Part shown: in pieces, positions 1-6,607 of the stretch
Position numbering within the stretch: position 1 is the first letter of the stretch
Layout of the letters: each line of letters begins with the position of its first letter
Assembly (NCBI GenBank): GCA_965660165.1
Contig: CBFHYU010000038.1
Location: forward strand, 1-12,845
From: WTJO01 sp965660165
Lineage (GTDB): Bacteria; Pseudomonadota; Alphaproteobacteria; Puniceispirillales; Puniceispirillaceae
Length of the DNA: 12,845 bases
Direction of reading: 5' to 3'
The notes under the pieces: generated by a model
What the model was told of the DNA's origin: nothing
The model's input: the letters and a program-made list of their open reading frames with translations, nothing else
The model's database searches: none
Translations under genes and position numbers: made by a program

Positions 1-331
1 CTTCAACAACTGGCTGGGTAAGCTCTGGCACGCCATCCATCTCATTGATATTTCTGATACCATGCCAATGGATGGTAGAGGGCACATCAAGCCTGTTTGT
101 GAACTGCACTGTCAGCATCTCAGATTGTTTTGCCGTCAATAAAGGGCCTGGCGAGGTGCCGCCATAGAGCAATAATTCTGTTTTAGGATCAGATGGTGTT
201 GCCAGATGTTGGGCGCCTGCTTGAGCCACTAGCTGATAGTGTGAGCCAGCCTGAGCTATGCTTCTAGCGTTAGGCAACAAGGTAGATGCGACTGCAAGGC
301 TAGTATATGTGCAAAAATCTCGTCTGTTCAT
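1..331 (-). CDS. Multicopper oxidase, N-terminal part (cut by window edge)
   Basis: The reading frame begins at ATG 331 and stays open for 110 codons to the left edge, so only the N-terminus is seen. Residues 1-28 look like a twin-arginine (Tat) signal: N-R-R-D-F at 2-6, a hydrophobic stretch, then S-I-A-Q-A near 24-28. That implies export as a folded, cofactor-loaded protein. Residues 56-110 resemble cupredoxin domain 1 of multicopper oxidases: a G-x-x-P-G-P-L segment (58-64) and H-W-H-G (88-91), the first copper-ligand motif, followed by N-E-M-D-G-V-P (96-102) and T-Q-P. Family members (laccase, CueO/CopA, FtsP-like) oxidise phenols, Cu(I) or other metals with O2; substrate cannot be told from this fragment. 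It lies 83 bp downstream of metF on the same strand, with no functional link evident. No clear ribosome binding site precedes the ATG. Confidence 0.85.
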   Translation of the reverse strand, partial: MNRRDFCTYTSLAVASTLLPNARSIAQAGSHYQLVAQAGAQHLATPSDPKTELLLYGGTSPGPLLTAKQSEMLTVQFTNRLDVPSTIHWHGIRNINEMDGVPELTQPVVE

Positions 332-414
332 ATCTGCTAAATAGCATAATATAAGCGATATTCAATCCCAATCCGATTTTCAGCTCGAAGACGGCAGGCG
401 TGAAGATAGTATTA

Positions 415-1419
415 TCAGGCCGAGACTAGCACTTGCTGGCGGTTTGTTTGATGCTTCGGCGTATGTGGCCGCAGATTTTCTGCCAGAGCAGGTAGATTAA
501 GAAGAGTCAATAAATCTAGCGTTAATCTTGCTTTATTTAGGGTATAGAAATGATAGCTCTGCACCCCGCCAGCTGATAATTTAATGCATAAATCCAGCAG
601 AACAGACAGGCTATGCGCCTCATAAAGAGATGGGTCTGTATTTCCAGCTAGCTCTGCTTTCAGCGCATCAGGAAGCCGAACCCCACATTGCTCTGAAAAA
701 TGAAATAGTTTTGGAATATCACTAAATACCAGAATGCCTGGTACCAGCCTGCTGGCAAAGCCAAATTTATCTAGCCTGTCACGAAGCCTGAAAAAACTGT
801 CAGCATCGAAGAAAAATTGTGTGATAGCCTCTGTCGCGCCTGCATCAAATTTTTGCAACAACCAGTCAAAATCCTGATCGGCACTTGCTGCATCTTTATG
901 AATATCTGGATAGGCAGCTGTTTTAATAGAAGACCAGCCTGCATCGCGCAATGCCCTGATAAAGCTGATTGTATGTTCAAATTGGGGATGTAGGGCGGGT
1001 GATTCATCTTTGGCACTATCACCACGCAAGGCAAGCAGGTGATGCACACCAGAGCGTTTTAGTAATTCAGCAGAACTCAATACCTCTGAGCTGGACTGTC
1101 CGCTATAGGTAAGATGCGCCATTACCTCAGAATCAGTATGTGCCAAAACCTGTCTTAAAGTCTCACAGCTACGCTGTTTGTGTGAGCCGCCAGCCCCATA
1201 GGTAACAGAGATATAATCTGGCTGCGCTGCAGAGAGGGCGGACACCTCGCCTAGAAGCTGGCGCATGCCTTTAGGGCTTGTAGCAGGAAAAATTTCAAAT
1301 GAAATATTTGTATCCTGAGTGAATGCGCCTTTGGCTTCACCTAAATCATTTAATGGAAAGATACCATTTATAGAATGTCCAGTGACTGTATTTCTGGCGG
1401 GGTGTGCTGGCGATGTCAT
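415..1419 (-). CDS. metF: 5,10-methylenetetrahydrofolate reductase MetF
   Basis: A flavoenzyme that reduces 5,10-methylene-THF to 5-methyl-THF in the cytoplasm, supplying the methyl group for methionine synthesis. With the start chosen here (334 aa) the family landmarks are S-F-E-I-F-P (40-45, containing the catalytic Glu), S-V-T-Y-G-A-G-G-S (71-79), L-R-G-D (131-134), A-A-Y-P-D-I-H (168-174), T-Q-F-F-F-D (200-205) and H-F-Y-T-L-N (290-295), in the expected order. ATG 1419 is preferred because AAGG lies 7 nt upstream of it; a longer frame from GTG 1434 would add five residues (MKGKN). The protein is longer than the E. coli enzyme (296 aa), with about 14 extra N-terminal residues and a C-terminal tail after residue 310. 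It is divergent from a MetR-like gene, which points to homocysteine-responsive control. Confidence 0.95.
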   Translation of the reverse strand: MTSPAHPARNTVTGHSINGIFPLNDLGEAKGAFTQDTNISFEIFPATSPKGMRQLLGEVSALSAAQPDYISVTYGAGGSHKQRSCETLRQVLAHTDSEVMAHLTYSGQSSSEVLSSAELLKRSGVHHLLALRGDSAKDESPALHPQFEHTISFIRALRDAGWSSIKTAAYPDIHKDAASADQDFDWLLQKFDAGATEAITQFFFDADSFFRLRDRLDKFGFASRLVPGILVFSDIPKLFHFSEQCGVRLPDALKAELAGNTDPSLYEAHSLSVLLDLCIKLSAGGVQSYHFYTLNKARLTLDLLTLLNLPALAENLRPHTPKHQTNRQQVLVSA

Positions 1420-1462
1420 ATTCTTGCCTTTCACGCATAATTAACTTGGCATAGGATAGGAC

Positions 1463-1488
1463 ATGAATTTAATATTAGTCTAATTCAT
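1463..1488. promoter_or_regulatory. Putative MetR operator between metF and metR
   Basis: The divergent region carries a perfect 7-bp inverted repeat, ATGAATT (1463-1469) and AATTCAT (1482-1488), with 12 bp between the arms. It contains the TGAA...TTCA half-sites typical of E. coli MetR boxes, though the spacing is wider. A second perfect palindrome, ATTAG-T-CTAAT (1474-1484), lies inside it with a different centre. LysR-type regulators commonly bind such sites in a shared divergent promoter, so this is the expected place for MetR to control metF and itself. Which palindrome is the real operator is undecided. Confidence 0.5.
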
Positions 1489-1517
1489 ATTTTACATAAA
1501 GTTTATGAGAATAACTA

Positions 1518-2411
1518 ATGAACATTGAGCTGAAACATTTGCGTCTGATTTTGAGTATTCATCAAACAGGCTCTGTATTGAAAGCGGCAGAACAGTTGCA
1601 TATGACACAATCTGCGGCATCTCATCAGTTACGATATATTCGTGAGCAAACAGGGATTGAGCTATTTATTCCTGAAACGCGGCCTCTTAAGCTATCTTCT
1701 GCTGGGCTTGAGCTGGCAGATGCGGCAACCAGAATCTTGCCAGAGGTGGATAAGCTGAAATCACGGGTGATTGATTTACAGTCTGGCCAGACAGGCAGAT
1801 TATTTCTGGCCATCGAATGTCATGCGTGTTTTGAATGGCTGTTTCCGGTGCTTACTCTATTCAGAGATCATCATAGCAATGTGGATATTGATATAAAGCC
1901 AGGCCTTGCTTTTACGGCGATAAAAGCCTTGCAGAATGAAGAGGTTGATCTGGTTATCTCGGCAGATCCAGAACAGCTTGAGGATATAGAATTTTATGAA
2001 TTATTTACCTATCAGCCAACCTTCATTGCCTCAAAATATCACGCGTTGGCAGATAAGCCATTTATTGAAGCGCATGATTTTGCCAACCAGCATATTATTA
2101 CCTATCCTGTGCCGAAAGAACGTATTGATTTATTCAGCCAGCTTTTAATACCTAATCAGATTGAGCCAAAAGATGTCAGGCAAGTTGATTTAACAAGTGT
2201 GATTTTATTGCTGGTAGGCGCTAATAAAGGGGTGAGTGTATTGCCTGACTGGGTATTAAAAAACACTGCTGAAACCTCGCAAATTATCCAAAGACCTCTG
2301 ACAAAACACGGCATTCACAGAAAGCTATATGCGGCAGTAAGAAAAAGAGATAGCGCAAAATTATATGTTGAAACGTTTCTTAGCCTGTCAAAAAAAATAT
2401 TCTCACCCTAA
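1518..2411 (+). CDS. metR: LysR-family transcriptional regulator, MetR type
   Basis: A 297-aa protein of normal LysR length. Residues 1-60 form the winged helix-turn-helix, with the HTH core around 18-43 (G-S-V-L-K-A-A-E-Q-L then T-Q-S-A-A-S-H-Q). The effector domain follows a linker helix at about 65-90. Segments characteristic of MetR rather than generic LysR proteins are I-E-C-H-A-C-F-E-W-L (99-108), matching I-E-C-H-S-C-I-Q-W-L of E. coli MetR, a Y-P-V-P-x-x-R-x-D motif in the middle of the effector domain, and L-Y-A-A-V-R near the C-terminus. E. coli MetR uses homocysteine as coactivator for met genes. The start is supported by GAGA 7 nt upstream of ATG 1518. The divergent metF neighbour agrees with the assignment. 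Its stop is two bases from the stop of the convergent kinase gene. Confidence 0.88.
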   Translation: MNIELKHLRLILSIHQTGSVLKAAEQLHMTQSAASHQLRYIREQTGIELFIPETRPLKLSSAGLELADAATRILPEVDKLKSRVIDLQSGQTGRLFLAIECHACFEWLFPVLTLFRDHHSNVDIDIKPGLAFTAIKALQNEEVDLVISADPEQLEDIEFYELFTYQPTFIASKYHALADKPFIEAHDFANQHIITYPVPKERIDLFSQLLIPNQIEPKDVRQVDLTSVILLLVGANKGVSVLPDWVLKNTAETSQIIQRPLTKHGIHRKLYAAVRKRDSAKLYVETFLSLSKKIFSP

Positions 2412-2413
2412 TA

Positions 2414-3043
2414 TCACAATGACACTGTCCATCTGGCAGGCAATGCATGGCGAATAACCAGCTGTGCATTTGCCATATCATTCATACGGGCGCGGGTTTT
2501 TGCGGCATCTTCTGACATGCCATGATCAATCCAGCGCTGAATCAGTCGTGCCTCTAGAATATCCTCTGGCACCTCTAGCCAAATGGACGCATCCCATTTT
2601 TGCGCCAGTGCTGACCAGCCGTCTGTATCAAATAATAAATAATTGCCTTCAAATAGTAAAATGGAGGCATTGTCGGGAACCCTGCCGCCATCTTCAATTA
2701 CGCAGTCTGCCGCTCTGTCAAAGGTAGGAAAATATCTTGTGCTTTGGCTACAGAGCGCATCAACCAGAACGCCAAACCCCTCTTTGTCAAATGTCTGAGG
2801 CGCCCCTTTGAGAGGCATCAGCCCACGCAATTGCAAAATGCTATTATCCAGATGAAATCCATCCATCGGCACCACACAGCTCTTTGCCCCTATGGCTGCT
2901 GATAATAATTCTGCAAAGGTTGATTTGCCGCTTCCAGGTGTTCCAGCAATCGCTACCGCTATCACAGGCTTTGTGCGGCTCATTGAGATAAGCTCTGCTG
3001 CAATTCTATTTATCTCGTCACACGCTACACCCTTATTCATCAT
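2414..3043 (-). CDS. P-loop kinase of the uridine kinase/FrcK-like family
   Basis: A 209-aa soluble kinase. Visible motifs are Walker A G-T-P-G-S-G-K-S-T (34-42), P-M-D-G-F-H-L-D-N (59-67) typical of the phosphoribulokinase/uridine kinase superfamily and its YggC/FrcK branch, Y-F-P-T-F-D-R (104-110), F-E-G-N-Y-L-L (131-137; Walker B-like strand and acidic residue) and an arginine-rich lid region (R166, R170, R184, R186). Family members phosphorylate nucleosides, pantothenate or sugars; FrcK sits beside a fructose ABC transporter in Sinorhizobium. Here the gene is divergent from the LacI regulator of a polyol operon that generates fructose, so a sugar kinase role is plausible but unproven. Start: two adjacent ATGs (3043 and 3040), with AAGG 5 or 8 nt upstream respectively; either works. 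Confidence 0.8.
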   Translation of the reverse strand: MMNKGVACDEINRIAAELISMSRTKPVIAVAIAGTPGSGKSTFAELLSAAIGAKSCVVPMDGFHLDNSILQLRGLMPLKGAPQTFDKEGFGVLVDALCSQSTRYFPTFDRAADCVIEDGGRVPDNASILLFEGNYLLFDTDGWSALAQKWDASIWLEVPEDILEARLIQRWIDHGMSEDAAKTRARMNDMANAQLVIRHALPARWTVSL

Positions 3044-3107
3044 AATAACCTTCGGTTTGGCAAGATGGATATCTAAGCCTGCTAGTAAGAAGTATGTAAA
3101 AGTTAAC

Positions 3108-3135
3108 TTGCATAAAACTTTACTCGCGTTAATAT
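3108..3135 (+). promoter_or_regulatory. Possible promoter of the LacI-family gene
   Basis: TTGCAT (3108-3113) and TAATAT (3130-3135) are separated by 16 bp; the -10 element is good and the -35 is poor. Transcription from it would begin near 3142, giving a leader of about 20 nt before ATG 3163. The LacI-type operator at 3118-3133 falls between the two elements, a position suited to autorepression. The element is inferred from sequence only. Confidence 0.35.
3118..3133. promoter_or_regulatory. LacI-type operator upstream of the regulator gene
   Basis: CTTTACTCGCGTTAAT matches the stronger palindrome before smoE (TTTTACACGCGTAAAA, 4264-4279) at 12 of 16 positions, including the central CGCG block and the flanking TTTAC. 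The central CpG step is typical of LacI-family operators. The site lies in the 119-bp divergent region between the kinase and regulator genes, so it may control both. An additional 10-bp palindrome, AAGTTAACTT, lies just left of it at 3100-3109. Confidence 0.5.
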
Positions 3136-3162
3136 TAGAGGTGCCATGATACTGTTATTTTT

Positions 3163-4233
3163 ATGTCTGATCAAGGACAGCCTAACGCTATGCAAGACAA
3201 GATGACGAACACCGAAATCAAGAATATGGCTGATTTTGCGGCGCTTATTGGCATTTCACGCCCCACTGTGTCGAAATATTTTAATGACCCTGACAGTGTG
3301 CGAGATTCAACCCGCGAGAAAATTGAGCGCGCGTTAGAAGCATATAATTATCGTCCAAATATCTATGCGATTAACCAGAATCGTCGCCTCACCAAGAATA
3401 TCGGCATTGTTGTTCCCTATCTGGCAGACCCGTTTTTTGCTGAGATTGCGCGTAAATTGGAACGCCAAATTATTGATGCTGGCTTTACGCCAACGCTGTT
3501 TTCATCTCATGGTGAACAGTTGCTTGAAACTATGGTGTTAGACACGTTGCGTTCATTAAAGCCTGCTGGTGTATTGCTTGCCCCATTGGGAAGGGCGTCT
3601 GATAAACAGCATTTAGATGCATTTTGCAAAGATGTTCCCACCATATTATTTGATAGTAATCTTGAAGATATAGGGGCTGGCTTTATAGGTTCTGATAATT
3701 TCAGCTTTGTATCGCAAACTGTTGAATATATGAGCAGAACTGGCTCTGCGCCATGTTTTTTTGAAATGAAACAACCTGCCAATCCTAATGCCAATAAACG
3801 GCGTAATGCCTATCTGGAAATGATGAAGCGGCTTAATCTTACCCCGCATGTAATCCAGATTGACGGGACAGGCTGGAATTTTGAAGAAATTGGCAGACAG
3901 GGAGCATTGAAAATCCTGCGTGATGATGTGCTTGTGACTGATTCTGTGCTATGCAGTAACGATAGGCTCGCCATTGGATTTTTGTCAGCCTGTCATGAGC
4001 TAGGAATACAAGTAGGCCGTGAAGATGGCTGTACAATTCGCATTGCCTCTCATGATGATCACCCATTTTCAAAATTTACCTGCCCCTCGCTTACTACGGC
4101 CGCACATGACTATGAATCAGTTTCAGAAAAAGCAGTACATGCCCTATTTAGGCTTATTGATGCTGGCGGCAAATTAGATAGCCGCGAAGAAACATTATTT
4201 GCCGCACGGCTTATTATGCGCAGTTCTGCATAA
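3163..4233 (+). CDS. LacI-family transcriptional regulator of the polyol operon
   Basis: A 356-aa protein with a LacI N-terminal HTH (about residues 22-45: M-A-D-F-A-A-L-I-G-I-S-R-P-T-V-S-K-Y-F-N), a hinge segment (Y-N-Y-R-P-N-I-Y-A, 61-69), and a periplasmic-binding-protein-like sensor domain from I-G-I-V-V-P (80-85) to the end. Family members bind a sugar or polyol and leave or grip a palindromic operator. Its position directly upstream of smoE and the shared operator sequences make it the likely local regulator. Oddities: the residue that aligns with the DNA-intercalating hinge leucine (Leu56 of LacI, Leu54 of PurR) is Gln72. The N-terminus carries about 18 residues before the HTH, and ATG 3163 has no ribosome binding site; ATG 3190 or 3202 are possible starts, also with weak sites. 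The ligand cannot be read from sequence. Confidence 0.9.
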   Translation: MSDQGQPNAMQDKMTNTEIKNMADFAALIGISRPTVSKYFNDPDSVRDSTREKIERALEAYNYRPNIYAINQNRRLTKNIGIVVPYLADPFFAEIARKLERQIIDAGFTPTLFSSHGEQLLETMVLDTLRSLKPAGVLLAPLGRASDKQHLDAFCKDVPTILFDSNLEDIGAGFIGSDNFSFVSQTVEYMSRTGSAPCFFEMKQPANPNANKRRNAYLEMMKRLNLTPHVIQIDGTGWNFEEIGRQGALKILRDDVLVTDSVLCSNDRLAIGFLSACHELGIQVGREDGCTIRIASHDDHPFSKFTCPSLTTAAHDYESVSEKAVHALFRLIDAGGKLDSREETLFAARLIMRSSA

Positions 4234-4263
4234 GGTTTTAGGGTATCCCACATAATAAAATTA

Positions 4264-4279
4264 TTTTACACGCGTAAAA
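4264..4279. promoter_or_regulatory. LacI-type operator upstream of smoE
   Basis: TTTTACACGCGTAAAA is a near-perfect 16-bp palindrome: 7 of 8 positions pair between half-sites, with a central CpG. It lies 31 bp after the LacI-family gene and 79 bp before the smoE start codon, just upstream of a TTGACG -35-like element. Both the sequence class and the position fit an operator for the adjacent LacI-family regulator. A closely related sequence precedes the regulator gene itself at 3118-3133. Confidence 0.65.
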
Positions 4280-4285
4280 AATAGA

Positions 4286-4314
4286 TTGACGCGGGAAAAG
4301 AATTTTGCTCAACT
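4286..4314 (+). promoter_or_regulatory. Putative promoter of the smo operon
   Basis: TTGACG (4286-4291) is followed after 17 bp by TCAACT (4309-4314), which is preceded by TGC and so could act as an extended -10. The -35 is near consensus and the -10 is weak, as expected for a regulated promoter. It sits between the palindromic operator (4264-4279) and the smoE ribosome binding site. Inferred by eye. Confidence 0.4.
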
Positions 4315-4330
4315 TTGCGCTCATCATCTA

Positions 4331-4336
4331 AGGAGG
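4331..4336 (+). promoter_or_regulatory. Strong ribosome binding site fixing the smoE start
   Basis: AGGAGG, complementary to the 16S rRNA tail, lies 6 nt before ATG 4343. It rules out the longer reading frame that begins at TTG 4286, which would overlap the promoter and place 19 charged residues before the signal peptide. Confidence 0.8.
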
Positions 4337-4342
4337 AAAGAG

Positions 4343-5647
4343 ATGCGATTTAGCAATTTACTATGTGCGGCGGCGGCAGTGACAATGATGTCATATGGTG
4401 TGGCCAATGCAGAAACACTCACCATTGCAACAGTGAATAATGGTGACATGATCCGTATGCAGGGTCTTACTGATGATTTCACCAAAAAGACTGGCCATAA
4501 GGTTGAGTGGGTGACATTGGAAGAAAATGTGCTTCGTCAGCGTGTAACAACAGACATCACCACTAAAGGTGGCGCATTTGATATTATGACCATTGGTATG
4601 TATGAAACACCAATCTGGGGTAAGAATGGCTGGCTAGTGCCTTTGAATGACCTAAGCGCAGGCTATAATGTTGGCGATATTCTGCCTGCAATGGCTGGCG
4701 GTCTAAGCTATGATGGTACATTGTTTGCGGCACCATTTTATGGTGAAAGCTCAATGATCATGTATCGTACAGACCTGATGAAAAAAGCAGGGCTGACAAT
4801 GCCTGAAGCACCATCATGGTCATTTATTGCCAAAGCAGCCCGTGAAATGACAGACCGTGCAAATGATATCAATGGTATCTGCCTGCGTGGTAAGGCTGGA
4901 TGGGGTGAAGGCGGCGCCTTCATTACAGCTATGTCAAATTCATTTGGCGCACGCTGGTTTGATGAAAAATGGAATGCACAGTTCGACACAAGAGAATGGT
5001 CAGATACACTGAACTTCTTTGTTAACATGATGACTGATGCAGGCCCTGCAGGCTATGCAACAAACGGCTTCAACGAAAATCTGTCACTATTCCAGCAAGG
5101 CAAATGTGGCATGTGGATTGATGCAACAGTTGCGGCGTCTTTTGTGACAAATCCAAAAGACTCAACAGTAGCTGATAAAGTTGGGTTTGCGCTGGCACCT
5201 GATAATGGCATGGGTGTGCGTTCAAACTGGCTATGGGCATGGGCACTGGCGATTCCAGCTGGCACCCAGAAAGAAGCAGCTGCAAAGCAGTTTATCGAAT
5301 GGGCTACCTCGAACGGTTATATCGAGCTGGTTGCGTCGAAAGAAGGATGGGCAAATGTGCCTCCTGGTGCGCGTACATCTTTGTACCAGAATCCAAACTA
5401 CAAGAACGTTCCCTTTGCCAAGATGACATTGGATTCAATCCTGTCAGCTGACCCAAACAACTCAACTGTTGATCCTAGCCCATATGTGGGTATTCAGTTC
5501 GCTGCTATCCCTGAATTTGCAGGTATTGCAACTGAAGTGAGCCAGGAATTCTCAGCAGCTTATGCAGGACAGCAGACTGTTGAGCAGGCATTGGCCAAAG
5601 CTCAGGCTTTGACAAATGACGCAATGGAAGCAGCTGGCTATCGCTAG
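4343..5647 (+). CDS. smoE: Sorbitol/mannitol ABC transporter substrate-binding protein SmoE
   Basis: The periplasmic receptor of a CUT1-type ABC importer, 434 aa as annotated. Residues 1-23 are a Sec signal peptide (M-R-F, a hydrophobic core, then V-A-N-A before E24). The mature protein starts E-T-L-T-I-A-T-V-N-N and has the family 1 binding-protein pattern: D-F-T-K-K-T-G-H near the start of lobe 1, the F-D-I-M-T-I-G strand, an A-A-P-F-Y-G-E-S-S-M-I-M-Y-R segment, and G-K-C-G-M-W-I-D-A-T in the second half. Length and sequence style fit SmoE-type polyol receptors. The start is fixed by AGGAGG 6 nt upstream. It is the first gene of the operon smoEFGK-smoS-mtlK-xylB, and the downstream dehydrogenases support polyol as ligand; sorbitol, mannitol and arabitol cannot be separated by eye. 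A strong hairpin follows the stop codon. Confidence 0.9.
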   Translation: MRFSNLLCAAAAVTMMSYGVANAETLTIATVNNGDMIRMQGLTDDFTKKTGHKVEWVTLEENVLRQRVTTDITTKGGAFDIMTIGMYETPIWGKNGWLVPLNDLSAGYNVGDILPAMAGGLSYDGTLFAAPFYGESSMIMYRTDLMKKAGLTMPEAPSWSFIAKAAREMTDRANDINGICLRGKAGWGEGGAFITAMSNSFGARWFDEKWNAQFDTREWSDTLNFFVNMMTDAGPAGYATNGFNENLSLFQQGKCGMWIDATVAASFVTNPKDSTVADKVGFALAPDNGMGVRSNWLWAWALAIPAGTQKEAAAKQFIEWATSNGYIELVASKEGWANVPPGARTSLYQNPNYKNVPFAKMTLDSILSADPNNSTVDPSPYVGIQFAAIPEFAGIATEVSQEFSAAYAGQQTVEQALAKAQALTNDAMEAAGYR

Positions 5648-5658
5648 ACCTTCCTCCT

Positions 5659-5685
5659 TTCAGGGGGGTATTGCGCCCCCCTGAA
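5659..5685 (+). terminator. Hairpin between smoE and smoF (attenuating terminator or mRNA stabiliser)
   Basis: TTCAGGGGGG (5659-5668) pairs perfectly with CCCCCCTGAA (5676-5685), a 10-bp stem with a 7-nt loop. It is followed by TTATTTCAT, only loosely T-rich. It begins 11 nt after the smoE stop and smoF starts 50 nt further on. Such hairpins after binding-protein genes usually cause partial termination or protect the upstream mRNA from 3' exonucleases, giving more receptor than permease. It is unlikely to be a full stop signal because smoF has no evident promoter of its own. Confidence 0.7.
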
Positions 5686-5735
5686 TTATTTCATAAATTT
5701 TAGATAATTAACGTCATTTGCGGAGGAGGTAAGGT

Positions 5736-6602
5736 ATGGCAACTCAGCATTCCCGTTCCCTTGCCAGAATAATGCTCGCACCAGCAACGATTTTATTGCT
5801 TGGCTGGATGCTGGTTCCGCTGACAATGACCTTACATTTTTCATTCAAAAAATACCTACCGCTTCGCGGCGGTGATCTTGGATGGGTCGGGTTTGAAAAT
5901 TACAGCCGTTTTGTATCTTCAAGCTCGTTCTGGCCTGCGGTCTCAACTACGCTAATAATTGTGGGCGGCGTGTTGGTTATAACCGTGATAGTCGGCATTT
6001 TGCTTGCGCTTTTGCTAGACCAGCCCATGTGGGGTCAGGGCATTGTTAGAATTATGGTCATCGCGCCTTTTTTTGTGATGCCGACTGTCTCTGGTCTGGT
6101 GTGGAAAAATATGTTTATGGATCCTGTAAATGGTTTTTTTGCCCATTTATGGCGCGCCTTTGGCGCTGAGCCAATTCAATGGCTTAGCCATGCCTCACTG
6201 CCATCCCTTATTATGATTATAAGCTGGCAATGGCTTCCATTTGCAACTTTGATTTTGCTGACCGCTATCCAATCTTTAGATACAGAACAGCTTGAAGCTG
6301 CTGAAATGGATGGTGCCAGACGGCTCAGCCGATTCTGGTTTATCATCATGCCACATCTTGCCAGAGCCATTACGGTTGTCGTGCTTATCCAAACTATTTT
6401 TCTGCTTTCTATTTTCGCTGAAATTTTTGTGACAACAGCTGGCGCCTTTGGAACAAAAACCCTGACATATCTGATTTTCCAGCGTGTACTTGAAAGCCAG
6501 AATGTAGGGCTTGGCTCTGCTGGTGGTGTATATGCAATTATTCTTGCTAATATCGTTGCGTTGTTCCTGATGCGCATCGTCGGCAAAAATCTAGACAGGT
6601 AG
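5736..6602 (+). CDS. smoF: Sorbitol/mannitol ABC transporter permease SmoF
   Basis: An inner-membrane permease of the MalF/UgpA (CUT1) type, 288 aa. Six hydrophobic segments are visible at about 13-33, 71-95, 103-124, 155-178, 210-233 and 262-281. The cytoplasmic EAA coupling loop that docks on the ATPase is E-A-A-E-M-D-G-A (187-194), followed by F-x-x-I-x-M-P (200-206). It forms the translocation pore with SmoG. The start is well supported by a purine-rich GGAGGAGG (5722-5729) upstream of ATG 5736. It is separated from smoE by the hairpin and from smoG by 5 bp, so F and G are co-translated. The substrate is inferred from the downstream dehydrogenases. Confidence 0.92.
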   Translation: MATQHSRSLARIMLAPATILLLGWMLVPLTMTLHFSFKKYLPLRGGDLGWVGFENYSRFVSSSSFWPAVSTTLIIVGGVLVITVIVGILLALLLDQPMWGQGIVRIMVIAPFFVMPTVSGLVWKNMFMDPVNGFFAHLWRAFGAEPIQWLSHASLPSLIMIISWQWLPFATLILLTAIQSLDTEQLEAAEMDGARRLSRFWFIIMPHLARAITVVVLIQTIFLLSIFAEIFVTTAGAFGTKTLTYLIFQRVLESQNVGLGSAGGVYAIILANIVALFLMRIVGKNLDR

Positions 6603-6607
6603 GCACA

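Noticed and set aside
332..414. Terminator between metF and the multicopper oxidase gene
   Set aside because: No stem followed by a T tract on the minus strand was found in these 83 bases, so operon membership is undecided.
3096..3123. GTAAAAGTT / AACTTTAC imperfect inverted repeat as a second regulator site
   Set aside because: The arms pair only with a bulged base and overlap the better-supported operator; the region is A/T-rich, so chance similarity is likely.
4286..4342. Longer smoE beginning at TTG 4286
   Set aside because: The TTG is more likely the -35 hexamer; the extra 19 residues would come before a normal signal peptide, and the AGGAGG at 4331-4336 serves ATG 4343.
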